From Streptomyces scopuliridis RB72 (GTDB taxonomy: Bacteria > Actinomycetota > Actinomycetes > Streptomycetales > Streptomycetaceae): DNA of 64,000 nt. Each line of letters opens with the position of its first letter. Positions within the stretch are counted from its first letter, which is position 1. Location: contig NZ_JOEI01000009.1 of NCBI RefSeq assembly GCF_000718095.1, positions 310,001 to 374,000 on the forward strand, in the 5' to 3' direction. The notes beneath the pieces were generated by a model. It had not been told where the DNA came from. It made no database searches and saw only the letters and a program-made list of their open reading frames with translations. Below are positions 40,190-48,136 of this stretch, piece by piece. The position numbers were made by a program, and so were the translations under genes.

Positions 40190-40867
40190 TTATTCCGGCG
40201 CGGTGTCGCGTACGACGGCGTACAGGCCGCGCGTCTTTGCGCCGTCCGGGAGAAGCCAGTCGGCAGTGACGTGCCCCAGGGCCTGTGGGGCATGGGTGGT
40301 TGACTCAGCCTGCTCGGGCCGCAGGACGCGATTCACCCGGATGGTCAACGGCCTGGCTGGTCCACTCAGCACGCGGACATCGGTACCGTGCGGCCCGTTT
40401 GTCACGTCCATGGAGCTGATCGATGCCGCGTGGCCGGCCTCGGCGAAGTGGGCGGTGACGGACGGGTCCGGGGCGTTGCTCACGCTCTGGGCCTGCGGCT
40501 CGGCCTCGCCGAGGATGAGGGCGAGCAACTGGGAGACGAGCACGGGGTCGTGCGTTCCGTCGTAGATCCAACGCCGCCCCAGCACGCCGTGCTCCGACGT
40601 GCCGATGAGCGCGTGATCGGCGCCGGGGAGCGGTGCCCCACGGTAGCTGAGGGGCACGTGGTATGTGATCGGCTCGCCCCCGGACTCGTCGGTGACGGCC
40701 ATGAACTCGATCCCCACCTCGCCCTTCGGATCGTCCAGCCGGAAGCCGCCGGCCTTGGTCAGCTGCGGCTCGTGCCCACTGCCGAGGTGCCAGGACTGAG
40801 CGGGAAGCCACGAGGCGAGAAGCTCAAGCTTGCCGGGCGTCATGGTGGTGCGGTGGATGACAGCCAT
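40190..40867 (-). CDS. Maltokinase N-terminal cap-like domain protein
   Basis: This 225-residue soluble protein of a Streptomyces family is, from memory, named after the N-terminal cap of maltokinase: M-A-V-I-H-R-T-T-M-T-P-G-K-L-E-L-L-A-S-W-L-P-A-Q, G-G-F-R-L-D-D-P-x-G-E-V-G-I-E-F, V-P-L-S-Y-R-G-A-P-L and G-V-L-G-R-R-W-I-Y-D-G-T-H-D-P-V. There is no kinase domain (no H-G-D-L or D-F-E motif), so it can at most bind a sugar or nucleotide or modulate another enzyme. It is a stand-alone gene, about 28 kb from the true pep2 in this window. The ATG at 40867 has AGAGAGGGG upstream. Confidence 0.8.
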   Translation of the reverse strand: MAVIHRTTMTPGKLELLASWLPAQSWHLGSGHEPQLTKAGGFRLDDPKGEVGIEFMAVTDESGGEPITYHVPLSYRGAPLPGADHALIGTSEHGVLGRRWIYDGTHDPVLVSQLLALILGEAEPQAQSVSNAPDPSVTAHFAEAGHAASISSMDVTNGPHGTDVRVLSGPARPLTIRVNRVLRPEQAESTTHAPQALGHVTADWLLPDGAKTRGLYAVVRDTAPE

Positions 40868-41005
40868 GTCTGGCCCCTCTCTTGGTGACTGCGCTCATCC
40901 TGCCCCAAGACAATCAACCGGTCCCACTCCGGTACGACCGCTCGCATCTCCCGAGCGAGCTCCCGGGGGGCCGAGCCGCGCCAGGCCCACGGCCGCGGCG
41001 CGGGG

Positions 41006-42196
41006 TCAGGCGAACGACGGAAGCACACCGACCGGGGTGTCCAGCCAGGGGCGGGTGGTGCCGTCCTGGTCCACGGTCAGGCCGAAGCGGTCGACAGCGG
41101 GCCGTCCCCGGCTGATCCACCAGGACAGGGCCTGCTCCACTTCGTCCCAGAGGCGGCGCGGGCCCGACTGGTAGACCGTGGCGTCCGGCGCGCCCGGGCC
41201 GAAGACGACGGCCGCCCATGACTGACTGAGGAAGTCGAAGAACCACGCCTTCGCGTCCCCTTCTTCGCCCGAGTCAGCCGCGTTCACGACATGGGCGCAG
41301 TCGGGCACGCAGAGCCCGATGACGAAGTACGGGGTTTCGTAGCGGTCTCCGAGATCCGCCAAGGTGCGCGACGTTCGCGACGCGTCGGCGTCGCCCGGGA
41401 ACTCCTTGACGTGCTCCACGAACCGGTTCCAGTCCAGGCGTTGATCGCGAAGCTTCATGAACTCGACCATGCGGAGGAAGTGGCCGACCCCGCGCCCGTC
41501 CTCGCCGACGGTCAGCCGGACCAGCGCGTCCTGGTTGCTGTAGTGCGTACCCCATGGCGCGAGGATGCTTCCGCCCGGCCGCGTCTGCTCCAGCCATCGC
41601 GTCGGGATGGTCCGTACGCCCGCCGTGACGATCACCCGGTCGTACGGTGCCCCGGCCGGCCAGCCCTCCCGGCCGTCCCCCTCGACCAGTCGTGGGCTGA
41701 GCCCGGCACGCGTCAGCGCGTCCGAGGCCCCTGCCGCCACCGCCCGGTCGATCTCGACGCTCACCACGTTCTCGTTGCCCAGACGATGCGCGAGGAGCCC
41801 GGCGTTCCAGCCGGTGCCGGTGCCCACCTCCAGCACCCGCATACCGTCACGCACGTCCAGGTCCCGCAGCATGGATGCCACGACCGACGGCATGCTCGCC
41901 GAACTGGTCCCCCGCGAGCCCGGCGCGGTACCCACGTGCTCTCCGTCGTCCCACTGGGTGACCACCGGGATGTCCTCATACGCGGCCCGCTCCCAGCCGG
42001 CCGCGTCTTCGCTCCTGACGACGGGCTCGCTACGGCCGGTCGCCATGTCGTACGCCCAGAACAGATCCGGCAGGAACAGCGAGCGCGGTACGGCTCTGAA
42101 CGCGTCGGCCCACTCCAGCGTCAGGACTCCGGTCCCGAGGAGATGCCGTGTCAGTTCCTCACCGGCGCGGCCCTCGTTTTCAGACCTGAGTGTCAC
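41006..42196 (-). CDS. PIMT-like SAM-dependent methyltransferase
   Basis: This 396-residue protein belongs to the protein-L-isoaspartate methyltransferase superfamily. The start is the GTG at 42196, overlapping the TGA of a 46-codon ORF (GTGA). Features are A-V-P-R-S-L-F-L-P-D-L-F, the isoAsp-binding S-S-A-S-M-P-S region, and SAM motif I V-L-E-V-G-T-G-T-G-W-N-A-G-L-L (about residues 125-140). The acidic V-S-V-E-I-D-R, G-D-G-R-E-G-W and P-Y-D-R-V-I-V-T-A-G-V follow. It carries a C-terminal extension of about 170 residues seen in RiPP-linked PIMT homologues such as those of ATP-grasp (graspetide) clusters. No ATP-grasp or lanthionine synthetase gene is nearby. Likely substrate: the coupled small peptide, by inference. 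Confidence 0.85.
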   Translation of the reverse strand: MTLRSENEGRAGEELTRHLLGTGVLTLEWADAFRAVPRSLFLPDLFWAYDMATGRSEPVVRSEDAAGWERAAYEDIPVVTQWDDGEHVGTAPGSRGTSSASMPSVVASMLRDLDVRDGMRVLEVGTGTGWNAGLLAHRLGNENVVSVEIDRAVAAGASDALTRAGLSPRLVEGDGREGWPAGAPYDRVIVTAGVRTIPTRWLEQTRPGGSILAPWGTHYSNQDALVRLTVGEDGRGVGHFLRMVEFMKLRDQRLDWNRFVEHVKEFPGDADASRTSRTLADLGDRYETPYFVIGLCVPDCAHVVNAADSGEEGDAKAWFFDFLSQSWAAVVFGPGAPDATVYQSGPRRLWDEVEQALSWWISRGRPAVDRFGLTVDQDGTTRPWLDTPVGVLPSFA

Positions 42197-42333
42197 TTGC
42201 GATGCTTTCCGCCACCTTCTGGCGACCCACCATCCGGAGGTGGTGGCGGCAGTGGAGTCCACGGCTGCCCCGGCAGCTTGTCCTGCTTCTCATCGTCCCC
42301 ACCGTCCTTGCTCCTGCTCACCTGTTCAGCCAT
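42193..42333 (-). CDS. 46-aa proline-rich peptide coupled to the methyltransferase (possible RiPP precursor)
   Basis: The ATG at 42333 has GGGGAG nine bases upstream. The frame ends in a TGA that overlaps the GTG start of the methyltransferase. The peptide has a charged, hydrophilic first half (K-D-G-G-D-D-E-K-Q-D-K), then P-G-Q-P-W-T-P-L-P-P-P-P-P-D-G-G-S-P-E-G-G-G and a basic K-H-R-K end. It has no Cys. It contains two Asp-Gly dipeptides, the class of site where PIMT-like enzymes act on RiPPs to give aspartimide or isoaspartate. The leader-core look and tight coupling suggest a modified peptide or a small partner subunit. No known precursor family was recognised. Confidence 0.6.
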   Translation of the reverse strand: MAEQVSRSKDGGDDEKQDKLPGQPWTPLPPPPPDGGSPEGGGKHRK

Positions 42334-42577
42334 CGGCAGACGCTCCCCTCGCACGAGTCACCCGAATCACCTCTCAGTAATTGAAGCAATCGCCGGTCAT
42401 CGACACGAGGCGTTGGCAACTTCTCGCCGCCCCGTCGGGGCGCGAACGGCCCCCGCCGCACGCCCCGCGCACGCCCGGCGCGGCTCGTACCCATTTGCCG
42501 TGCAGTAGGCATATCCCCGAAATGGTCGAGGTACTTATCTCTCGCCCACAACGTCCGCGCTCGTCCTGGAGTACGCG

Positions 42578-43783
42578 ATGACCGAAATCGGGGAAACGAC
42601 CACCTGTCCGTTCGACTTCAGCAAGGGCCTGGACTTCGACCCCTCGCTCGGCGACCTCATGTCCCAGGGGCCCGTCACCCGGATCCGGCTGCCCTACGGC
42701 GAGGCGGATGCCTGGCTGGTCACGAATTTCGACGGGGTACGGCAGGTGACGACCGATCCCCGGTTCAGCCGCGCGGGCATCATGAGCCACAACTACCCCA
42801 GGATGACCCCGGAGCCGATCGTCTCCCCCGAGTCGATCAATGTGATGGACCCGCCCATCAGCAGCCGGCTGCGGCGGCTGGCCTCGCAGGCGTTCACGCC
42901 GCGGCATGTGGACCGGATGCGGCCGGCCGTCGAGGGCATCGTCGACCAGCTCCTCGACGCGATGGCCGCGGACGGGCCGTCGGCCGATCTGGTCGGGCAT
43001 CTGTCGAACAAGCTCCCCCAGCACACCATCTGCGAGCTGCTGGGCATCGCGGAGCCCGACAGGCCGCGGATGCAGGAGTACGCCCATCAGCTGCTGTCCA
43101 CCGCCCCCGACTCGCGCCAGGCAGCGGCGGACGCCAAGGCGCAGCTGCGTGAGTACTTCGGCGGGCTGGTGGCCGAGCGGCGGCGCACCCCCGGGGACGA
43201 TCTGATCAGCGCGCTGGCCGCCGCCAAGGACGGCGACGACGTCCTGGACGACAAGGACCTGGCGGTCATGTCGCTGACGCTCATGCTGAGCGGCCATGAC
43301 ACGGCGACCTGCCAGATCAGCAATATCGCGTACCTCCTGCTCACCCGCCCGGAGCTGATGGACCTGGTGCGCGGCCGCCCCGAGTCGCTCACGCAGGTGC
43401 TGGACGAGCTCCTCCGGTACATCCCCTTCCGCAAGGGCGTGGGCATTCCGCGCGTCGCCCTGGAGGACGTGGAGATGGGCGGGGTACAGATCCGGGCCGG
43501 TGACTTCGTCCATGTGTCGTATCTGACGGCGAACCGCGATCCGGAGCGGTTCGCCGACCCCGATGTCATCGACCCGCACCGTCCGCCCACTCCGCACATG
43601 ACGTTCGGCTGGGGCGGGCACCGCTGTATCGCCGCTCCCCTGGCCATGGCGGAGCTGGAGGCCGTCATCGGCCGGCTGGTGGACCGCTTCCCGGGGCTGC
43701 GGCTAGCCGTGCCGGCCGAGGAGCTGCGCTGGGACACGGAGACGATCCGGCGCTTCCCGCACGAGCTGCCGGTGGCCTGGTAG
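42578..43783 (+). CDS. Cytochrome P450
   Basis: This 401-residue soluble bacterial P450 is of the CYP105/107-like type. The I-helix oxygen motif is L-S-G-H-D-T-A-T (about residues 238-245), with Ser where most have Ala. The K-helix E-x-x-R is in D-E-L-L-R-Y-I (about 276). The heme loop is F-G-W-G-G-H-R-C-I-A-A-P-L-A, with the ligand Cys near residue 349; Ala-Ala replaces the common Gly-Ala after the Cys. It starts at ATG 42578 behind CTGGAG. No ferredoxin gene is adjacent. It is divergent from the small-peptide/methyltransferase pair across about 245 bp; joint function as a tailoring set is possible but unproven. A 15-bp hairpin terminates it. Confidence 0.92.
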   Translation: MTEIGETTTCPFDFSKGLDFDPSLGDLMSQGPVTRIRLPYGEADAWLVTNFDGVRQVTTDPRFSRAGIMSHNYPRMTPEPIVSPESINVMDPPISSRLRRLASQAFTPRHVDRMRPAVEGIVDQLLDAMAADGPSADLVGHLSNKLPQHTICELLGIAEPDRPRMQEYAHQLLSTAPDSRQAAADAKAQLREYFGGLVAERRRTPGDDLISALAAAKDGDDVLDDKDLAVMSLTLMLSGHDTATCQISNIAYLLLTRPELMDLVRGRPESLTQVLDELLRYIPFRKGVGIPRVALEDVEMGGVQIRAGDFVHVSYLTANRDPERFADPDVIDPHRPPTPHMTFGWGGHRCIAAPLAMAELEAVIGRLVDRFPGLRLAVPAEELRWDTETIRRFPHELPVAW

Positions 43784-43840
43784 GCAGCCCGCCCCCGCCC
43801 CCGGACCGCCGCCCCAGCCCCGGACCGCCCGTCCGTGCCG

Positions 43841-43884
43841 CTGCCGTCCGTACCGGTGCCCGATCACATCGGTACGGACGGCAG
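43841..43884 (+). terminator. 15-bp perfect hairpin after the P450 gene
   Basis: CTGCCGTCCGTACCG (43841-43855) pairs exactly with CGGTACGGACGGCAG (43870-43884). Further ACGGACGGC repeats follow to about 43930. Confidence 0.8.
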
Positions 43885-43964
43885 GGGTACGGACGGCGGC
43901 GGGCCACGGACGGCAATGGGGCACGGACGGCGATGGCTACGTCCCGAAGACTACGGCGAGCCGG

Positions 43965-44060
43965 TCACCGCAGCGGCTGCCCGGGGAAGCGCTCGGCCAG
44001 GGCGCGGACGGCGGCGATCTCCTCGGCCGGCTCGTACACCCCGCCCTTGAGCTTGGCCGA
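43965..44060 (-). pseudogene. Enolase-superfamily sugar-acid dehydratase scrap
   Basis: The minus strand reads A-K-L-K-G-G-V-Y-E-P-A-E-E-I-A-A-V-R-A-L-A-E-R-F-P-G-Q-P-L-R and a stop. K-L-K-G-G-V followed by E-A-V-R-A-L is the first-Lys region of glucarate/galactarate-dehydratase-like enzymes. Only this piece remains, directly divergent from the IclR gene. Confidence 0.55.
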
Positions 44061-44074
44061 ATACGATCTGCGCC

Positions 44075-44869
44075 ATGTCCGACGACAGCGGCGGCGTACG
44101 CGAAGTGAAGTCGGCGGCCCGCACCGTCGAGCTGCTGGAAGTCCTCGCGGCCCGGGGCGACCGGCCCGCCCGGCTGCGTGAGCTCGCCGAGGAGCTGGGC
44201 GTACCGCGCAGCAGCATGTACGCCCTGCTCCAGACGCTGATCGACCGCGGCTGGGTCCGTACGGACACCACGGGATCGCTGTACGGCATCGGCATCCGGG
44301 TGCTGCTCACGGGCACCAGCTATCTGGACGCCGACCCGCGCGTGGGCGCCGCGCGCCCGTTCCTGGACGAGGCGTCCGACGCGCTCGGCGAGACGATTCA
44401 CCTCGCCCGGCTTGACGGCGGCGATGTCGTCTATCTCGCCACCCGCGAGTCGCACGAGTATCTGCGCCCCGTCAGCCGGGTCGGCCGCAGACTGCCGGCG
44501 CACGCCGGGGCGCTCGGCAAGGCGCTGCTCGCGGAGCGCGACCCGGACGGACTGCCGCTGCCGGAGGGCCCGCTGAAGCGGCTGACCCCTAATACCCACC
44601 CCGACCGCGCGTCACTCGCCGAGGATCTGGCGCGGGTACGGGAGCGCGGCTTCGCGATCGACCGGGAAGAGGGCATGGCGGGCATCACCGGGTTCGGCTT
44701 CGCGCTGCGCTACGACGTACCCGCCACGGACGCCGTCAGCTGCTCGGTGCCGACGACGCGCCTGACGGAGGAGCACGAGCGGCGGATCGTCGCGGTGATG
44801 CGGGAGATCAGGGCCAAGATCGAGGCGACGGCACCGAGGGCGGCGGTCTCGGCGCCGCAGTGGCGGTAG
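44075..44869 (+). CDS. IclR-family regulator
   Basis: This 264-residue protein has an N-terminal winged HTH (K-S-A-A-R-T-V-E-L-L-E-V-L-A...L-R-E-L-A-E-E-L-G-V-P-R-S-S-M-Y-A-L-L-Q-T-L, residues about 12-60). It is followed by the GAF-like IclR effector domain (Y-L-D-A-D-P-R-V; L-A-R-L-D-G-G-D-V-V-Y-L-A; G-R-R-L-P-A-H-A-G-A-L-G-K-A-L-L-A; G-F-A-I-D-R-E-E-G-M-A-G-I-T-G-F-G). The start is ATG 44075. Regulators of this type commonly control sugar-acid catabolism, and the decayed dehydratase scrap on the opposite strand fits: the regulator seems to have outlived its operon. It ends convergently with the dicarboxylate symporter at a shared hairpin. Confidence 0.9.
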   Translation: MSDDSGGVREVKSAARTVELLEVLAARGDRPARLRELAEELGVPRSSMYALLQTLIDRGWVRTDTTGSLYGIGIRVLLTGTSYLDADPRVGAARPFLDEASDALGETIHLARLDGGDVVYLATRESHEYLRPVSRVGRRLPAHAGALGKALLAERDPDGLPLPEGPLKRLTPNTHPDRASLAEDLARVRERGFAIDREEGMAGITGFGFALRYDVPATDAVSCSVPTTRLTEEHERRIVAVMREIRAKIEATAPRAAVSAPQWR

Positions 44870-44907
44870 GGCCGGCCCTCACGTACCCCCACGCACACGA
44901 GCACGAC

Positions 44908-44945
44908 AGACCGGCCGCACGGAAGCGTCTCCGTACGGCCGGTCT
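44908..44945. terminator. Bidirectional hairpin between iclR and the symporter gene
   Basis: AGACCGGCCGCACGGA (44908-44923) pairs with TCCGTACGGCCGGTCT (44930-44945) with one mismatch and a 6-base loop. Confidence 0.85.
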
Positions 44946-45004
44946 TCGTGGGGCCGGGGTGATGGGGGGAGACCCCGGCCGGGATCATGGTGCGAGAGGG
45001 AGGA

Positions 45005-46375
45005 TCAGACCCCCGCCTTGTCCGCCTTCTCCATGCTGCGCGGCTCGGGCACGTCCTGCGTCCCGTCCCCCGCCTCGGCGGCCGGACCGTGGTCGTCCAC
45101 CAGGGTCTTCTCGTCGAACGGGATGTTTCCGGCCAGCACCTCGTCCACGCGGCCCTTGTCGATCTCCTTGGTCCACGTACCGATCAGGACCGTGGCGACC
45201 GCGTTGCCCGCGAAGTTCGTCATGGCACGCGCCTCGCTCATGAAGCGGTCGATACCGACGATCAGACCCACACCGTCGACCAGCTCGGGGCGGTGCGACT
45301 GGAGGCCGCCGGCCAGCGTCGCCAGACCCGCGCCGGTGACACCCGCCGCGCCCTTGGACGCGATGATCATGAAGAGGAGCAGCGAGACCTGCTCACCGAT
45401 CGAGAGCGGGTTGCCCATGCCCTCGGCGATGAAGAGCGAGGCCATCGTCAGATAGATGGCCGTGCCGTCCAGGTTGAAGGAGTAGCCGGTCGGGACGGTG
45501 ATGCCGACGACGGGCTTGCTGATACCCAGGTGCTCCATCTTCGCGATGAGCCGCGGCAGTGCCGACTCGGAGGAGGAGGTCGAGAGAATCAGCAGGAACT
45601 CGCGGCCCAGGTACTTCAGCAGCGAGAAGATGTTCACGCCCGCGATCAGCCGCAGCAGCGCGCCGAGGACGAGGAAGACGAAGAGCGCACAGGTGACATA
45701 GAAGCCGATCATGATGATCGCGAGCGACTTCAGCGCGTCGAGGCCGGTCTCGCCGACCACCGCCGCGATGGCGCCGAAGGCACCCACCGGCGCGGCCCAC
45801 ATGATCATCGCGAGCATCCGGAAGACCAGGCGCTGGATGTGACCGATACCGCGCAGCACCGGCTCGCCCGCGGAGCCCATGGCCTGGAGCGCGAAGCCCG
45901 CCAGCAGCGCGACCATCAGCGTCTGGAGGACCGAGCCCTCGGTGAACGCCGAGACGATCGTCGTGGGGATGATGCCGAGCAGGAAGTCCGCGGTGGACTC
46001 GCTCGCACCGCTCGCCTGGGCGGCGCCCGCGTCACGGGCGGCCTGGGTGAGGTGGAGGCCCGAACCGGGCTCCAGGATGTTTCCGACGACCAGGCCGATG
46101 GCCAGGGCGACGGTCGACATCACCATGAAGTAGCCGAGGGCGAGCCCGCCGACCGCGCCGACCTTGGCGGCCTTCCTGACCGACCCGACCCCCAGCACGA
46201 TCGTGCAGAAGATCACGGGCGAGATCATCATCTTGATGAGGTTCACGAAGCCGGTACCGATCGGCTTCAGTTCGACGGCCACACCAGGAGCCGTGAAGCC
46301 CACCAGAATGCCGAGCGCGACGGCGACGATCACCGCGATGTACAGATAGTGGGTACGGTCCCGCCTTGCGGCCAC
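45005..46375 (-). CDS. dctA: Dicarboxylate/amino acid:cation symporter (DctA-like)
   Basis: This 456-residue membrane transporter of the DAACS family imports C4-dicarboxylates such as succinate, fumarate and malate with H+ or Na+. The start is the GTG at 46375 with GAGGAGG four bases upstream; the longer frame runs over the kinase gene. Signature segments are the serine-rich loop L-I-L-S-T-S-S-S-E-S-A-L-P-R (about residue 275), T-G-Y-S-F-N-L-D-G-T-A-I-Y in TM7, F-M-I-I-A-S-K-G-A-A-G-V-T-G-A-G (HP2) and the substrate/cation region E-A-R-A-M-T-N-F-A-G-N-A-V-A-T. Eight helices and two re-entrant loops are expected. It is divergent from a CitA/CitB-type two-component system, its probable regulator, with dyads in the shared promoter. 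Confidence 0.93.
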   Translation of the reverse strand: MAARRDRTHYLYIAVIVAVALGILVGFTAPGVAVELKPIGTGFVNLIKMMISPVIFCTIVLGVGSVRKAAKVGAVGGLALGYFMVMSTVALAIGLVVGNILEPGSGLHLTQAARDAGAAQASGASESTADFLLGIIPTTIVSAFTEGSVLQTLMVALLAGFALQAMGSAGEPVLRGIGHIQRLVFRMLAMIMWAAPVGAFGAIAAVVGETGLDALKSLAIIMIGFYVTCALFVFLVLGALLRLIAGVNIFSLLKYLGREFLLILSTSSSESALPRLIAKMEHLGISKPVVGITVPTGYSFNLDGTAIYLTMASLFIAEGMGNPLSIGEQVSLLLFMIIASKGAAGVTGAGLATLAGGLQSHRPELVDGVGLIVGIDRFMSEARAMTNFAGNAVATVLIGTWTKEIDKGRVDEVLAGNIPFDEKTLVDDHGPAAEAGDGTQDVPEPRSMEKADKAGV

Positions 46376-46448
46376 GGGTCCTCCTCGACTCGTCTCCTGC
46401 GAATCCCCCGTCCCTGTCCGAGGGGTCCCGGTGACTATCCACCACCGT

Positions 46449-46488
46449 GTGACGCCGGTCACCCTTACGTTCATTTCGTTCATATGAA
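46449..46488. promoter_or_regulatory. Divergent dctA/kinase operator region
   Basis: The region contains the inverted repeat GTGAC-GCCG-GTCAC (46449-46462), direct TTCAT repeats (46470-46483) and the perfect palindrome TTCATATGAA (46479-46488). The palindrome contains an in-frame ATG (46484), so the kinase start at 46511 is preferred. These are candidate binding sites for the adjacent response regulator. Confidence 0.5.
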
Positions 46489-46510
46489 TCCGGCCAGGCA
46501 TTCTTGTTTC

Positions 46511-48136
46511 ATGCATCTGCCGCGCCCCCGCAGTCTCGCCGCCCAGCTCTTCGCGATGCAGGTCGTGCTGGTCGCGGCCGTCGTCGCGGGCTGCGCGCTC
46601 TTCGCGTTCGTCACCGGTCGCGCCCATACGGACGAGACCGCGCGCAAGCAAGTTCTGGCCACGGCGCACGCGCTCGCCGACTCGCCGTCGGTACGGGAGG
46701 CCATCCGTACCCCCGATCCGAGCGCCGCACTCCAGCCGTACGCGGAGCGCGTACGGCTGGACACCGGCATCGACTTCATCACGATCATGAACCCGGAGGG
46801 GATCCGCTGGACGCACCCCGACCCGGCGCAGATCGGGATGCCCTTCCTGGGCCGTACGGCGCCGGCGCTGCGCGGGGAGACCTTCACCGAGACGTACACC
46901 GGCACGCTCGGCCCTTCGGTCCGGGCGGTCACTCCGGTACGGGACGGCGACCGGATCACCGGTCTGGTCAGCGTCGGGATCACCGTGGACCGGATCTCCA
47001 GCGAGGTCACCGAGCAGGTCAGAGTGCTTGCCCTGGCGGCGGGCGCGGCGCTGGCGCTCGGCGGACTGGGTACGTATGTGATCAACGCGCGGCTGCGCCG
47101 GCACACCCACGGGATGAACGCGGCGGAGCTGAGCCGGATGCACGACTACCACGAGGCGGCGCTGCACGCCGTGAGCGAGGGGCTCCTGATGCTCGACGGC
47201 GGGCGCAGGATCGCGCTCATGAACGACGGCGGGCGCGAGCTGCTCGGTCTGGACGATTCCGCTGTGGGCCGTCCCATCGCCGAGCTGGGGCTGCCCGTAC
47301 CGCTCACCGGCGCGCTGCTGGCCTCGGAACCGCGGGTGGACGAGGTGCATATGACCGCCGACCGGATCGTGGTCGTGAACACGCGACCGGTGGTCGGCGG
47401 GGAGCAGCGCGGTACGGTCGTCACCTTGCGCGACCACACCGAACTCCAGGCGTTGTCGGGCGAGTTGGACTCGGAGCGGGGCTTCACCCAGGCCCTGCGC
47501 TCACAGGCGCACGAAGCGGCCAACCGGCTGCACACGGTGGTGTCGCTGATCGAACTGGGACGGGTGGAGCAGGCGGTGGAGTTCGCCACGGCGGAGCTTG
47601 AGCTGGCACAGGCGCTCACGGACCGGGTGGTGGGCGCGGTCGGTGAGCCGGTCCTCGCGGCCCTGCTGCTGGGGAAGGCGGCGCAGGCCAATGAACGCGG
47701 TGTGGAGCTGGAGCTCGCCGAGGACAGCCGGATCGACGACGGCGTCCTCCCCTCGACGCTGCCGGCGCGCGATCTGGTGACCATCCTGGGCAATCTGATC
47801 GACAACGCGATGGACGCGGCGCAGGGCGGCGAGGGCGCGCGGATCACCGTGACGGCGCTGGTGGAGGACGGCGAGCTGCTGCTGGGCGTACGGGACACCG
47901 GAGCCGGGGTGGCTCCCGGAGACATGGACGAGGTGTTCCGGCGCGGCTGGTCGACCCGGGGTCCCGGGCGCGGCCTCGGCCTGGCGCTCGTACGGCAGGC
48001 GGTGCACCGCGCGAACGGGACGGTGAAGCTCGCGGAGGGGCCGGAGGGCGGCGCGGAGTTCACCGTACGGCTGCCGCTGGCCGGCCGGCCGGTCCCCGCC
48101 AGAACCGCCCACGACGGGTTGGAGGCGGCCCGGTGA
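46511..48136 (+). CDS. Sensor histidine kinase, CitA/DcuS family
   Basis: This 541-residue membrane kinase has TM1 at about residues 12-36 and an extracytoplasmic sCache-type sensor (about 40-165: D-S-P-S-V-R-E-A-I; G-I-D-F-I-T-I-M-N-P-E-G-I-R-W-T-H-P-D-P; V-R-A-V-T-P-V), which in this family binds citrate or C4-dicarboxylates. TM2 is at about 170-192, followed by a PAS domain. The phospho-acceptor H-box is L-R-S-Q-A-H-E-A-A-N-R-L-H-T-V (His about residue 335). The HATPase domain has the N-box G-N-L-I-D-N-A-M-D-A-A, G1 D-T-G-A-G-V and G2 G-R-G-L-G-L-A-L-V. An ATG at 46484 is a possible alternative start. It overlaps the response regulator by four bases and is divergent from dctA. Confidence 0.92.
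   Translation: MHLPRPRSLAAQLFAMQVVLVAAVVAGCALFAFVTGRAHTDETARKQVLATAHALADSPSVREAIRTPDPSAALQPYAERVRLDTGIDFITIMNPEGIRWTHPDPAQIGMPFLGRTAPALRGETFTETYTGTLGPSVRAVTPVRDGDRITGLVSVGITVDRISSEVTEQVRVLALAAGAALALGGLGTYVINARLRRHTHGMNAAELSRMHDYHEAALHAVSEGLLMLDGGRRIALMNDGGRELLGLDDSAVGRPIAELGLPVPLTGALLASEPRVDEVHMTADRIVVVNTRPVVGGEQRGTVVTLRDHTELQALSGELDSERGFTQALRSQAHEAANRLHTVVSLIELGRVEQAVEFATAELELAQALTDRVVGAVGEPVLAALLLGKAAQANERGVELELAEDSRIDDGVLPSTLPARDLVTILGNLIDNAMDAAQGGEGARITVTALVEDGELLLGVRDTGAGVAPGDMDEVFRRGWSTRGPGRGLGLALVRQAVHRANGTVKLAEGPEGGAEFTVRLPLAGRPVPARTAHDGLEAAR

Noticed and set aside
42318..42551. A 77-codon minus-strand frame upstream of the 46-aa peptide gene
   Set aside because: No ribosome site and Arg-rich composition; the peptide gene in a different frame has better signals.
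42522..42581. A 19-codon frame overlapping the P450 start as ATGA, considered as a biarylitide-like precursor
   Set aside because: It has no ribosome binding site, no aromatic core motif such as M-R-Y-x-H, and Arg/Ser/Pro composition typical of chance.
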